Source of the DNA: Firmicutes bacterium CAG:884
GTDB lineage: Bacteria; Bacillota_I; Bacilli_A; RF39; UBA660
DNA length: 29,096 bases
Assembly (NCBI GenBank): GCA_000433875.1
Contig: HF993335.1
Coordinates: forward strand, 1-29,096
Reading direction: 5' to 3'
Shown here: one piece after another, positions 1-8,290 of the stretch
Numbering within the stretch: position 1 is the first letter of the stretch
Layout: each line of letters begins with the position of its first letter
Notes under the pieces: generated by a model
Told to the model about the DNA's origin: nothing
What the model saw: only the letters and a program-made list of their open reading frames with translations
Database searches by the model: none
Made by a program: the position numbers and the translations under genes

Positions 1-1
1 A

Positions 2-49
2 AGTGATATAAAAAATGAAATAAATAGAATAATTAAAAAAATGTTATAG
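2..49 (+). CDS. C-terminal end of an upstream gene (partial)
   Basis: The frame is open from the window edge to a TAG at 47-49 and encodes SDIKNEINRIIKKML. The stop lies 8 bases before the next ATG at 58, which has its ribosome site in the gap, so the two genes are probably cotranscribed. The fragment is too short to assign; the charged, lysine-rich tail only suggests a cytoplasmic C-terminus. Confidence 0.5.
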   Translation, partial: SDIKNEINRIIKKML

Positions 50-57
50 GAGAAAAT

Positions 58-1245
58 ATGTATAAAAATATAAAAGGAATAATAGGAGCATTAGTCGGAG
101 CAATTATATTTAGTTTACCCTGGATACTTATATATGTATATGCAAATTATATGTTATCAATACTAGCAGCAATAATTGGATTTGGATCACTTACTTTCTA
201 TAAATTATTTGGAGGAAAAGTAAATAAAAAAACATCAACAATCATTACAGTATCATCATTACTAGCAATTACTATATCAACATTTATAATAATACCATTT
301 TGGTTACTATTAAAAGAAGGATACGGATTTGACCTTAAACTATTTAGACTATTATATGCATCAAACGGCTTTGCAAGCAGTATCATAACTGACTATATAA
401 TATCAATAGTATTTACATTACTTGGAATAAGTGGAATAGTAAAAAATATCAATAATGAAGCATATGGAATAGTCGAAGAAGGCGAAGATATTTTAGATAA
501 AACATATGATGAACAAATAGAATACTTAAAAGAAATATTTGATAAATATAAAGCCTATGATAAAAAGAAAACGGTACCAAAAAGTGTAATTTTATCAGAA
601 ATGAAAGTAAAAAATAAAATAGTATTCTTTAATGAGTTTGAAAAAAAAGGAATAATTGTATCTAATTTCTCAAAAGTATATTTAGATTTAAAAGCAATTG
701 AAAATCCGAAAATAGGTCGTAAAAACTTTACAAAAAAAGTCGTAAAAATTTCAAGCTTATGTATACTTATATTTGCTTTAATTATATTTGCGATCGCATT
801 ACTACAACCAGTAGAAGAAGACAAAATATATACATATGATGATATAAGTATTACCCTTCCAAATACTTTTAAACTTTATGAAAATGATGAATACATAAGT
901 TATCTCAATAGCGAAGAAGGAATTAATGAAGTAATATTAAACGTCTTTGACTTAGATGTGAGTATAGAAGAATTTAAAAAAAATTATAACAAATATATTG
1001 ATGAAACATTTGAAATATTAAGCCAAGAAGAAACAAAATATGACGAATTAGAAGGTTATTCATTAAACCTAAGAAGTAAAACTTATCCCGATGAATATTA
1101 TGTTCAATATGTCCAATTCGGTACAAAAAAAGTATATATAATATTATTTTATGATAATATAAAAGATGAAAACCAAACAACGATATTTGATTTTCAAAAT
1201 AAAACAATTGAATATATGAATAGTGTAAAATATAAAAAGAGTTAG
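58..1245 (+). CDS. polytopic membrane protein of unknown function
   Basis: I do not recognise the family. The 395-residue protein starts at an ATG preceded by AGGAGA. It has about four hydrophobic segments in the N-terminal third (roughly residues 5-25, 28-50, 62-85 and 108-128). A charged, probably cytoplasmic stretch follows (about 130-232), then another membrane helix (about 235-256). The last 140 residues are acidic, contain no cysteine and probably lie outside the cell. The C-terminal part resembles in style the small extracytoplasmic domains of Bacillota membrane proteins, but no motif fixes a role. It probably continues an operon from the truncated upstream gene and ends at a hairpin overlapping its stop codon. 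Confidence 0.85.
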   Translation: MYKNIKGIIGALVGAIIFSLPWILIYVYANYMLSILAAIIGFGSLTFYKLFGGKVNKKTSTIITVSSLLAITISTFIIIPFWLLLKEGYGFDLKLFRLLYASNGFASSIITDYIISIVFTLLGISGIVKNINNEAYGIVEEGEDILDKTYDEQIEYLKEIFDKYKAYDKKKTVPKSVILSEMKVKNKIVFFNEFEKKGIIVSNFSKVYLDLKAIENPKIGRKNFTKKVVKISSLCILIFALIIFAIALLQPVEEDKIYTYDDISITLPNTFKLYENDEYISYLNSEEGINEVILNVFDLDVSIEEFKKNYNKYIDETFEILSQEETKYDELEGYSLNLRSKTYPDEYYVQYVQFGTKKVYIILFYDNIKDENQTTIFDFQNKTIEYMNSVKYKKS

Positions 1246-1263
1246 TTCCTTTTTATATTTTTT
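1231..1263 (+). terminator. intrinsic terminator overlapping the stop codon
   Basis: The arms TATAAAAAG (1231-1239) and CTTTTTATA (1249-1257) pair over 9 bp with a 9-base loop, followed by T6. The stop codon of the membrane protein gene lies within the hairpin. Confidence 0.6.
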
Positions 1264-1264
1264 A

Positions 1265-1273
1265 TGATATACT
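1265..1273 (+). promoter_or_regulatory. extended -10 promoter for the LtaS-like gene
   Basis: TGA-TATACT stands 18 bases before the ATG at 1292. No good -35 is seen, so the call rests on the extended -10. GAGG just before the gene serves as the ribosome site. Confidence 0.45.
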
Positions 1274-1291
1274 ATTATAGAGGTTAGATTT

Positions 1292-3184
1292 ATGAAAGTA
1301 AGAAATTTTTTTATTAATTTTATTTTAATAGCTTATATGGAACTATTATTTGGATTACTATCATTTGATACATATAGTAGAAGCTCTATAATAAACATTA
1401 TTTTATTTAGTTTAATAATATCATCTTTAATAACAATAATAACATCCTTGTTTAATAAAAAAATACTAAACTATATTATATATAGCATATTAGGTATTTT
1501 CTTCAGTATGCAATTTGTCCTTAAAAATGTATTTGGGTTCTTTTTCTCATTAGACCTATTCAAATTAAGTGACCAAGTATTAAAGTTTGGAAAAGAAACA
1601 ATAATTTCCATTCTAAAAAATTTCTATGCTATCATACTATTCTTTTTACCATTAATACTATTAATTGTATTTAGAAAAAAATATGAAAACGATAAAAAAA
1701 ATATGTTATTCCAATTAGGTGTATTTTTATTATCAATCGGTTTATTTGTAGGCAATATTTATATGCAAAAAGAAAAAGATAATTCAATTTATTACCTTTA
1801 TACAAGTATAAATGATGTCAATTTAAATAATGAAAAATTAGGAATTATCAATTCAGGCTTGCTTGATATATATAGAAACATATTCGGATTTGAAGAAAAA
1901 ATAAAACCCATAATAGATATATCTGATAAAGAAGAATTATATGATTACGACTATAATAAAATAGATATTGATTTTAGTAATCTAAAAGGAAATGATGAAA
2001 TCAATAACTATTTAAAAAACTTAGAACCAACTAAAAAAAATAAATATACCGGAATGTTTGAAAGGAAAAATCTAATTTATATAGTAGCAGAAAGCTTTAA
2101 TACTATCGGTGTAAGAGAAGATTTAACACCAACTTTATATAAACTAATAAATAGTGGTTTTATATTTAATAATTATTATTCAAGCAATAATCTAAGTACA
2201 ATCGGAGGTGAGTTTCAAGCCTTAACAGGACTATATGCTGACTCAAGCATTTTAGCCACTTGGCGAAGTGGAAACAACTATTTCCCTTATGGCCTTGCCA
2301 ATACATTTAAAAAATACGGCTATAAAACATATGCATATCACGATCACTATTACAATTTCCAAGATCGTAATAAATATCTAAAAGCTTTAGGATTTGATAA
2401 CTATAAAGGTTGTTATAATGGTTTAGAAAGCAAAATAAAATGTAATATATGGCCAGAATTTGATACTGAAATGATAAAAGCAACAACTGATGATTATCTA
2501 AACAGTACAGATCCATTTATGGTTTACTATATGACAGTATCAGGTCATTTAGCCTATAATTTCTATGGAAACAAAGTCGCTCTTAAAAACTATAACAAAG
2601 TAAAAGACTTACCATACTCGACAAGCGCTAAAGCATATCTAGCAACTCAAATTGAATTAAATGATGCCCTAGAATTACTAATAAATACCTTAGAAGAAAA
2701 AGGAAAACTTGATGATACTGTTATTGTAATATTACCAGACCATTACCCATACGGCTTAAATCTAAACGCAGTAAATGAACTATCAAGTCATCAAAAAGAT
2801 GATGTAATTGGTGTCAATGAAAGCAGTCTTATAATATGGAATAGCAAAATGAAAAACGTAGAAGTTGATAAAACCTGTATGTCAATTGATGTATTACCAA
2901 CAGTCTATAATCTATTCAATATCGAATATGATTCAAGACTATTTGCCGGAAACGATATTCTAAGCACAAGAAACGGCCTTGCTATATTTAATAAAAGATC
3001 CTGGGTTAGTGACAAAGGAAAATATTACGGCGTTGATAGTAAATATATAGGTGAAGAAGTAGATGACGCTTATATTAAAAACATGAATAATCTTATGAAT
3101 AATAAAATCAATATAAGCAAACTTATTGTAAAAAATAACTATTATAAATATCTAAAAGATAATGGTTTATTTAAAAACAATTAA
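1292..3184 (+). CDS. LTA synthase-like membrane sulfatase (LtaS family)
   Basis: This is a 630-residue membrane-anchored phosphoglycerol transferase of the alkaline phosphatase/sulfatase superfamily. About five hydrophobic helices fill residues 1-160. An extracellular catalytic domain begins near 260. Expected metal and nucleophile residues are visible: Glu267 in VAESF, Thr303 in LSTIGGEF (at the position of the LtaS catalytic threonine), and Asp483-His484 in PDHYPYG. GHLAYNF fits the substrate-site histidine region. Known family members move glycerol phosphate from phosphatidylglycerol onto lipoteichoic acid or related surface polymers. The glycerol-phosphate substrate is inferred from the family; phosphoethanolamine or another polymer remains possible. 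The gene sits alone between its own promoter and terminator. Confidence 0.88.
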   Translation: MKVRNFFINFILIAYMELLFGLLSFDTYSRSSIINIILFSLIISSLITIITSLFNKKILNYIIYSILGIFFSMQFVLKNVFGFFFSLDLFKLSDQVLKFGKETIISILKNFYAIILFFLPLILLIVFRKKYENDKKNMLFQLGVFLLSIGLFVGNIYMQKEKDNSIYYLYTSINDVNLNNEKLGIINSGLLDIYRNIFGFEEKIKPIIDISDKEELYDYDYNKIDIDFSNLKGNDEINNYLKNLEPTKKNKYTGMFERKNLIYIVAESFNTIGVREDLTPTLYKLINSGFIFNNYYSSNNLSTIGGEFQALTGLYADSSILATWRSGNNYFPYGLANTFKKYGYKTYAYHDHYYNFQDRNKYLKALGFDNYKGCYNGLESKIKCNIWPEFDTEMIKATTDDYLNSTDPFMVYYMTVSGHLAYNFYGNKVALKNYNKVKDLPYSTSAKAYLATQIELNDALELLINTLEEKGKLDDTVIVILPDHYPYGLNLNAVNELSSHQKDDVIGVNESSLIIWNSKMKNVEVDKTCMSIDVLPTVYNLFNIEYDSRLFAGNDILSTRNGLAIFNKRSWVSDKGKYYGVDSKYIGEEVDDAYIKNMNNLMNNKINISKLIVKNNYYKYLKDNGLFKNN

Positions 3185-3195
3185 GTTTGTTTTTT
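3173..3195 (+). terminator. weak AT-rich terminator after the LtaS-like gene
   Basis: AAAAACAA (3173-3180) pairs with TTGTTTTT (3187-3194) around a 6-base loop. It includes the TAA stop, and the T-run is mostly inside the stem, so efficiency is uncertain. Confidence 0.4.
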
Positions 3196-3215
3196 CGTAA
3201 AAAATATTATATAAT
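3187..3215 (+). promoter_or_regulatory. promoter of the two-component operon
   Basis: TTGTTT (3187-3192), 17 bases, then TATAAT (3210-3215), located 20 bases before the response regulator ATG. The -35 overlaps the preceding terminator. Confidence 0.5.
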
Positions 3216-3235
3216 ATTGAAAAGGAAGTGATAAT

Positions 3236-3916
3236 ATGGCAAAGGTTTTAATAGTTGATGACGACAAAGAAATATCAAGTTTAATCTCTTTAATATTAAA
3301 AAAAGAAAACATTGATACAGATATAGTTAATAACCCTTTGGATGTTTTTAAAAAAATTGATAACAGTTATGATTTAGTGTTACTAGATATAATGATGCCA
3401 GAAATGAGTGGAACTGAAGTATGTTTAAAAATCAGAAATAAAATAAATGTACCAATCATATTTATTTCTGCAAAATCAGAAATAGTAGATAAAATGGTCT
3501 GTTATGAAATGGGCGGTGATGATTATATCACAAAACCATTTGATAATACCGAACTTGTTTTAAAAGTGAAATCATATTTAAGACTAAATAAAAGGAACTT
3601 TAATCGAGGAGATAATGTTATAAATATAGGTGAAATATCATTAAACAAAGAAAGCTTTGAAGTCAAGAAAAATAATAATGTAGTAGAATTATCAACGCGT
3701 GAATTTGAACTTTTAAGATATCTAATGGACAATGCAGGAATCGCTTTATCAAAAGAACAAATATTTACATCAGTATGGGGTGATAGCTATGGCGATATTG
3801 GCGCAGTAGCAGTTAATATTAAAAGTTTAAGAGATAAAATAGGCGAAAAATACATTGTAACAATTTGGGGATACGGATATAAGTTTATAAGGGTTGAATC
3901 TGATGAAAAATGTTAG
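3236..3916 (+). CDS. OmpR/PhoB-family response regulator
   Basis: This 226-residue transcription regulator has an N-terminal receiver domain and a C-terminal winged helix. The acidic pocket is VDDD (residues 7-10), the phospho-acceptor is Asp51 in LLDIMMPEMSG, and the conserved lysine is in TKPFD near residue 100. The DNA-binding half (about 130-222) carries the OmpR-type pattern LSTREFELLRYL and ends with a beta-hairpin containing WGYGYKF. The ATG has a good AAGGAAG site. The histidine kinase gene overlaps its 3' end by 14 bases, so the pair is translated together. The regulon cannot be read from here; the tandem repeat upstream of the ABC exporter at 25041 is one speculative target. Confidence 0.93.
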   Translation: MAKVLIVDDDKEISSLISLILKKENIDTDIVNNPLDVFKKIDNSYDLVLLDIMMPEMSGTEVCLKIRNKINVPIIFISAKSEIVDKMVCYEMGGDDYITKPFDNTELVLKVKSYLRLNKRNFNRGDNVINIGEISLNKESFEVKKNNNVVELSTREFELLRYLMDNAGIALSKEQIFTSVWGDSYGDIGAVAVNIKSLRDKIGEKYIVTIWGYGYKFIRVESDEKC

Positions 3917-5153
3917 TTTAAGTAAAAAAATAATTTTTTATATTCTTATTACTGTTATAGTTAATATTCTAACTCTAATATTTTGGTTTGGCTTTAAAAT
4001 AAAGCCAATATTTGCTGAAATGAATATATTAAAAGAAAAACTTGCTAAAGAAGAAATACAATCATACTATCCAACAACAGAAAGTTTGTTTTATAAATTA
4101 AATACAATTGCTAAAAATTATGGTGTTAAGTTTAAATTATCAGATGTAGATAATGAAGATGTAATGGAAAGCAATGTTAAAGATGAAATGTTCTTGTTTT
4201 CTGATATAATCCAAGTAAGCAATAATTTTTACTTACTAAGCGTTTATATGAATACAAAAGCAACAACAAGTAGTATGATTTTTGGATTAATTATCTTTCA
4301 AATCGCTCTTGTTTCAATTATAATGGCATTTGTGTTTGTATTTGTAAGATTAAAACTAATAAGTCCAGTTGAAAATATTGTAAAAGATATTAGAAATTAT
4401 AAACTTGGTAAAAAGCCTAAAAGAGCAAATGTTAATGGTGAACTAGGTATTATTCAAAATGAATTCGTTAATTTAGTTGATTCTTTAGAAAATGAGAAAA
4501 GTGAACAAAACAGAATAATTGCAAGTATTTCTCACGATATAAAAACACCTTTAACTTCTATTATTGGTTATTCAAATTTAATTAAAGATGGAAGTGTAAG
4601 TAAAAAAGAAATAAAAGAATATAATGAAATTATTAATAGTAAAGCAATTCATATTAAAAATATTCTAAGTGATTTTGATGATTATTTGATTAACAAATCT
4701 AATTCTGTTTTAAAAATGGATAAATTATATATTAAAGATATTGTCAAAGCCTTAAATGATGATTATAAAGCAGATTTAAAAAATGACGGTATTAACCTAG
4801 TTGTTAAATCCAGATGTATGCGAGATGTTATTTGTACAGATATTTTAAAATTAAAACGAATATTCGCAAATATTATTTCCAATAGTGCGCGTTTCCTAGA
4901 TAAAAATGGATTAATTAGTGTTCTAATAACTAAAGATGATAAATACTTTAATTTTAGAATTGCAGATAATGGACCAGGAGTAGATAATGCCATAATTGAT
5001 AAAATATTTGATCCCTTATTTACAACAGATAAATCTAGAAAAATATCAGGATTAGGTTTATCAATATGTAAAGAATTTGTTTTAAAAATGGGTGGCAATA
5101 TAAAAGCATATAATGATAATGGACTCGTTATTGAGTTTACAATACCGTCTTAA
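3903..5153 (+). CDS. sensor histidine kinase
   Basis: I chose the ATG at 3903 over the in-frame TTG at 3894 because AAGGG lies 9 bases upstream; this gives 416 residues. Helices at about 10-30 and 125-148 bracket an extracytoplasmic sensor region of about 95 residues with no recognised fold. A HAMP-like linker follows. Then comes the HisKA domain with phospho-acceptor His211 in ISHDIKTPLT, and an HATPase domain with N box (NIISNSARF), G1 (DNGPGVD) and G2 (GLGLSICKEF). The order and motifs are those of a HisKA/HATPase kinase working with the OmpR-type regulator encoded upstream. The ligand is unknown. Confidence 0.92.
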   Translation: MKNVSLSKKIIFYILITVIVNILTLIFWFGFKIKPIFAEMNILKEKLAKEEIQSYYPTTESLFYKLNTIAKNYGVKFKLSDVDNEDVMESNVKDEMFLFSDIIQVSNNFYLLSVYMNTKATTSSMIFGLIIFQIALVSIIMAFVFVFVRLKLISPVENIVKDIRNYKLGKKPKRANVNGELGIIQNEFVNLVDSLENEKSEQNRIIASISHDIKTPLTSIIGYSNLIKDGSVSKKEIKEYNEIINSKAIHIKNILSDFDDYLINKSNSVLKMDKLYIKDIVKALNDDYKADLKNDGINLVVKSRCMRDVICTDILKLKRIFANIISNSARFLDKNGLISVLITKDDKYFNFRIADNGPGVDNAIIDKIFDPLFTTDKSRKISGLGLSICKEFVLKMGGNIKAYNDNGLVIEFTIPS

Positions 5154-5221
5154 TAATTTTTAATAATTTACCTATAAAATATTAATAAGTGTTTTATATA
5201 ATTAAATAGAGGTGAGAGAAA

Positions 5222-5461
5222 ATGGAAATTAAAATCATTGGAAATGAATCTAGTAATCGTATGAAATTACTAAAAAATGTAGGTAAAGCTATGGAAAAAA
5301 TAAAAGGAAAGGTAAGTGTTTCTTTACTCGAAGAAGAAAGCGACGCAAAAAAATATAATGTTTCAAATGTACCTGCTTTAATTATAAATGAAAAAGTAAT
5401 TAGTCAGGGCAAAGTATTGAATGAAAGAGAGATAGCTAATTTTATAAGGATTTTAGCATAA
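5222..5461 (+). CDS. small thioredoxin-fold protein lacking CxxC
   Basis: The 79-residue protein begins with a beta strand MEIKIIGNES and a helix, and later has VSNVPALIINEKVISQG. This is the cis-proline and strand pattern of the small thioredoxin-like family of redox-active disulfide proteins. In that family the first strand is followed by a CxxC; here the corresponding stretch is ESSNRMKLL and the whole protein has no cysteine. It therefore cannot carry out dithiol chemistry by itself and may be a binding or scaffold version. It has a GAGGTGAGAG ribosome site and follows the histidine kinase by 68 bases. Family assignment is by pattern only. Confidence 0.7.
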   Translation: MEIKIIGNESSNRMKLLKNVGKAMEKIKGKVSVSLLEEESDAKKYNVSNVPALIINEKVISQGKVLNEREIANFIRILA

Positions 5462-5474
5462 ATCTCTTTTTTTG

Positions 5475-5483
5475 TGATATAAT
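5475..5483 (+). promoter_or_regulatory. extended -10 promoter of tRNA-Arg
   Basis: TGA-TATAAT ends 8 bases before the tRNA 5' end, so the transcript would start almost at the mature end. No convincing -35 is visible. Confidence 0.5.
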
Positions 5484-5491
5484 TTAGTTAT

Positions 5492-5568
5492 GCTCCTGTA
5501 GCTCAAGTGGATAGAGCGATTCCCTCCGAAGGAATAGGCAGTTGGTTCGAGTCCAATCGGGAGCACCA
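5492..5568 (+). tRNA. tRNA-Arg(CCG)
   Basis: The 77-base cloverleaf has an acceptor of 7 pairs (GCTCCTG with CGGGAGC, one G-T), a D stem GCTC/GAGC, and an anticodon stem ATTCC/GGAAT with loop CTCCGAA, giving anticodon CCG. The T arm is GTTGG/CCAAT with loop TTCGAGT. CCA is encoded at the 3' end. It reads the arginine codon CGG, which is rare here (one example is 19147-19149); AGA dominates. Confidence 0.96.
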
Positions 5569-5607
5569 ATTTTATAAGAAAATCGAACTTATTAGATTTT
5601 ACATCAG

Positions 5608-5635
5608 CTTATTTTAAAATAAAATAAGTTTTTTT
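5608..5635 (+). terminator. intrinsic terminator after tRNA-Arg
   Basis: CTTATTTTA and TAAAATAAG form a perfect 9-bp stem with loop AAA, followed by T7. Confidence 0.8.
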
Positions 5636-5637
5636 GT

Positions 5638-5666
5638 TTGCTATCTCATATTATTTTTGCTATACT
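5638..5666 (+). promoter_or_regulatory. promoter of the 365-residue unknown gene
   Basis: TTGCTA (5638-5643), 17 bases, then TATACT (5661-5666) with an extended TGC. It overlaps nothing but the terminator tail and stands 18 bases before the ATG at 5685. Confidence 0.6.
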
Positions 5667-5684
5667 GAATGTAGGGAGGGTTTT

Positions 5685-6782
5685 ATGAAGAAAATTGAAT
5701 TTGATAAAATATTAGAAATAATGAATTATAAAAAAGAAAATGATGCCTTAAAGTTTTATGAATACATTATTTCGTTTGAAAACGACTATGCACTCGTAAA
5801 AGGAAAAATACCATTAAGCTTTGCAAACGTGCTCGAAGAAAAATACGCAAATAAATATAATTTTAAAATTAATGGATTGGAAAGTAAAGTATTAGAAAAT
5901 GCTGTTGATAATGACTATAAAGAAGAAATAAAAAAATATAATGAATTAGATGATGATTATATAATAAAAATTGAAAAAGCTAAAGAAAAATTAGAACTAA
6001 GGACCGATAAAAATAAATATATCGAATCTTATCACATTGATACAAAAGAAGCTTTAATAATATTTTTATTAGAAATGAAAAGCTTTACTATTAATAAAAG
6101 AAACTTTAAAACAATAGACCAAAATATATTTGATGAAATATTAAAAGAAGTTAATTCACAAATAATAGATAAATGTAATCCTTGTATAACTAATAAAGAA
6201 TGGCTTAAAGAAGATAGAAAATTTATTAACACAAATACAACAGGAGTATTAAAAAGAATAAGAAACGGATTAGAAAACTTTGACAAATGTGTTAATCCAT
6301 TCTTAAATAAAGATATAACATTTGATGAAGACTATTTAAATAAAGTTGATTTATCAGTTAGTCCATATAATACATCGGTAGGTAATAAAAGAAATGCCAT
6401 TGAACTACACATAAAAGATAAAAAAACAAATAATAAAGTAAGTTACTACCGAACAAATGAAGGCTTTGCTTATCAATTATTTTGTGAAATAGGTCACAAA
6501 AAATATCTATATTTTTCTCACTTTTATACAAGAAGAGGTTACTATGATAATAGAGGCGAAATAATTGAAGTAAGATATTATGGACCACATTTAAAATATA
6601 AAAAAGACCTATTGTATAATGTAACTAAGGATACAATCGGATCAATATATGGAGAAAAAGTAAAAGCAAATCAAAAACAAAGAGATTATATATATAATGA
6701 ATTAACAAACGCTATAAAGCTTGCATCGCTTGTAACAATAAAAAATATGAAAAATGATTATATAAGAAAATTAAAAATATGA
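5685..6782 (+). CDS. hypothetical cytoplasmic protein, 365 residues
   Basis: I do not recognise this family. The start is the ATG at 5685 because GGGAGGG ends 4 bases upstream; the longer frame beginning at 5634 runs back through the promoter. The protein has no signal peptide or membrane helix. The first 180 residues are lysine- and glutamate-rich and likely helical. The C-terminal part is richer in aromatic residues, with runs such as YFSHFYTRRGYYDNRGE and EVRYYGPHLKYKKD that look like beta structure with exposed basic and aromatic residues. Isolated cysteines occur around CNPC in the middle. It is a single-gene transcript between its own promoter and a weak hairpin. No enzymatic motif stands out. 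Confidence 0.85.
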   Translation: MKKIEFDKILEIMNYKKENDALKFYEYIISFENDYALVKGKIPLSFANVLEEKYANKYNFKINGLESKVLENAVDNDYKEEIKKYNELDDDYIIKIEKAKEKLELRTDKNKYIESYHIDTKEALIIFLLEMKSFTINKRNFKTIDQNIFDEILKEVNSQIIDKCNPCITNKEWLKEDRKFINTNTTGVLKRIRNGLENFDKCVNPFLNKDITFDEDYLNKVDLSVSPYNTSVGNKRNAIELHIKDKKTNNKVSYYRTNEGFAYQLFCEIGHKKYLYFSHFYTRRGYYDNRGEIIEVRYYGPHLKYKKDLLYNVTKDTIGSIYGEKVKANQKQRDYIYNELTNAIKLASLVTIKNMKNDYIRKLKI

Positions 6783-6794
6783 CTAGTTTTTAAT

Positions 6795-6815
6795 AAATAC
6801 TAATTGTATTTTTTT
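6795..6815 (+). terminator. weak terminator after the unknown gene
   Basis: AAATAC (6795-6800) pairs with GTATTT (6806-6811) around TAATT, followed by more T. Only six pairs, and it overlaps the next -35. Confidence 0.35.
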
Positions 6816-6832
6816 AATTTTTTTGATAAAAT
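6804..6832 (+). promoter_or_regulatory. promoter of the amino acid ABC operon
   Basis: TTGTAT (6804-6809), 17 bases, then TAAAAT (6827-6832) with TGA directly before it. Confidence 0.6.
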
Positions 6833-6855
6833 GTAAATAGTAGGAGAGTGAATAA

Positions 6856-7566
6856 ATGAAAAAAGTCTTGTTATCTTTGCTTATTTTATTTTTTTTGTGT
6901 GCTTGTAAAAGAAACGACAACGAACTAATTATGGTCACTGAAGCGGGCTTTGCACCATATGAATACTATGAAAATGGTAAAATAGTAGGAGTTGATATAG
7001 ATATTGCTAAAGAAATAGCGAAAGAATTAAATAAAAAATTAGTTATAAAAGATATCGATTTCCATTCTATAATAAATGAAGTTAAAACAGGAAAAGCTGA
7101 TCTTGGAGCCGCTGGAATAAGTTATACAGATGAAAGAGCAAAAGAAGTAGCATTTTCAATAAACTATGCAACAAGTAAACAAGTTGTAATTGTTAAAGAA
7201 AATAGTAATTTTGAAGATATAAGCAATAAAAAAATTGCCGTCCAATTAGGAAGCATTGCTGATACCTTTGTAACAGAAAAATATAAAAATGCAACAATTG
7301 TAAGACAAAAAAAATATTTGGCTGCAGTTGAAGATCTAAAAGCAAATAAAGTAGATTGTGTTGTAATGGATGAATTACCAGCTAAAGCAATCCTTGAAAA
7401 AAATGAGGGATTAAAAATACTTGCTAAACCATTAACAAATGATAGTTATGGAATGATTGTTAAAAAAGGTAACGATGAATTATTAAGTACAATCAATAAA
7501 GTCTTAGAAAGACTTAAAACTGAAGGTAAAATAGAAGAATATATTATAAAACATACTGAAGGGTGA
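6856..7566 (+). CDS. polar amino acid ABC importer, substrate-binding lipoprotein
   Basis: The 236-residue protein has a lipoprotein signal peptide with Cys17 in FFLCACK; position -2 is cysteine instead of the usual small residue, but the site is still acceptable. The mature part is an SBP_bac_3 domain: FAPYEYYENGKIVGVDIDIA opens lobe 1, and GAAGISYTDERAKEVAFS is the classic ligand-loop region. The arginine in TDER and the aspartate in VVMDELPA are where alpha-amino and carboxylate contacts usually lie. It delivers an amino acid to the permease and ATPase encoded directly downstream. Arginine is an attractive ligand because the arc operon follows, but glutamine, histidine or cystine cannot be excluded by reading. 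Confidence 0.93.
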   Translation: MKKVLLSLLILFFLCACKRNDNELIMVTEAGFAPYEYYENGKIVGVDIDIAKEIAKELNKKLVIKDIDFHSIINEVKTGKADLGAAGISYTDERAKEVAFSINYATSKQVVIVKENSNFEDISNKKIAVQLGSIADTFVTEKYKNATIVRQKKYLAAVEDLKANKVDCVVMDELPAKAILEKNEGLKILAKPLTNDSYGMIVKKGNDELLSTINKVLERLKTEGKIEEYIIKHTEG

Positions 7567-7570
7567 TGCT

Positions 7571-8290
7571 ATGAACTTATTTTATAAAATAGGTGAATTC
7601 TTTAATAGAGTTGGTGAAAGTTTTTATAATAGCATAATATATGATAATAGATATGAATATATACTTGAAGGATTATTCCACACCATTTTAATAGCATTTT
7701 TTGCAGTTATTATGGGTATTATAATTGGTTTATTTCTAGCACTTATTTGCCATTATCACGATAATACCGGTAAATTAAAAATATTAAATGGAATATCTAA
7801 AACCTATATCAATATAATAAGAGGAACGCCGGTTTTATTACAATTAATGATTATATATTATGTTATCTTTAAATCAGTTAATATTAACATTATTATTGTT
7901 GGTATACTCGCTTTTGGACTTAATTCAGGAGCATATGTTGCTGAAATAATAAGAAGTGGTTTAATATCTATTGATAAAGGACAAATGGAAGCAGGATATG
8001 CCTTAGGTTTAAATTATAGTAAGATTATGAAATATATTGTAATGCCTCAAGCTATAAAGAATGTTTTACCAGCTTTAGGTAATGAATTTATTACTTTACT
8101 AAAAGAAACATCAGCTGGTGCTTATATTGGCGTTTTAGAACTTACTAAAGCATCTGATATCATAGCATCAAGAACTTATGAATACTTTTTTCCTTTAATT
8201 ATCATAGCTTCAATTTACCTAATAATGACACTTGGTTTATCTAAATTAGTCAATTTAATGGAAAGAAGGTTAAACAATGTTAGAAGTTAA
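7571..8290 (+). CDS. polar amino acid ABC importer, permease
   Basis: This is a 239-residue HisM/GlnP-type permease. About five membrane helices are visible. The family signature RGTPVLLQLMIIYY occurs near residue 78, and the cytoplasmic EAA coupling loop is GYALGLNYSKIMKYIVMPQA. The gene starts 4 bases after the binding-protein stop, and the ATPase gene overlaps its last 14 bases. As there is a single permease gene, it probably forms a homodimer. The length matches the family. Confidence 0.93.
   Translation: MNLFYKIGEFFNRVGESFYNSIIYDNRYEYILEGLFHTILIAFFAVIMGIIIGLFLALICHYHDNTGKLKILNGISKTYINIIRGTPVLLQLMIIYYVIFKSVNINIIIVGILAFGLNSGAYVAEIIRSGLISIDKGQMEAGYALGLNYSKIMKYIVMPQAIKNVLPALGNEFITLLKETSAGAYIGVLELTKASDIIASRTYEYFFPLIIIASIYLIMTLGLSKLVNLMERRLNNVRS

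Noticed and set aside
4763..5098. 111-codon - strand frame
   Set aside because: It lies opposite the histidine kinase ATPase domain, whose motifs prove the + strand is coding.
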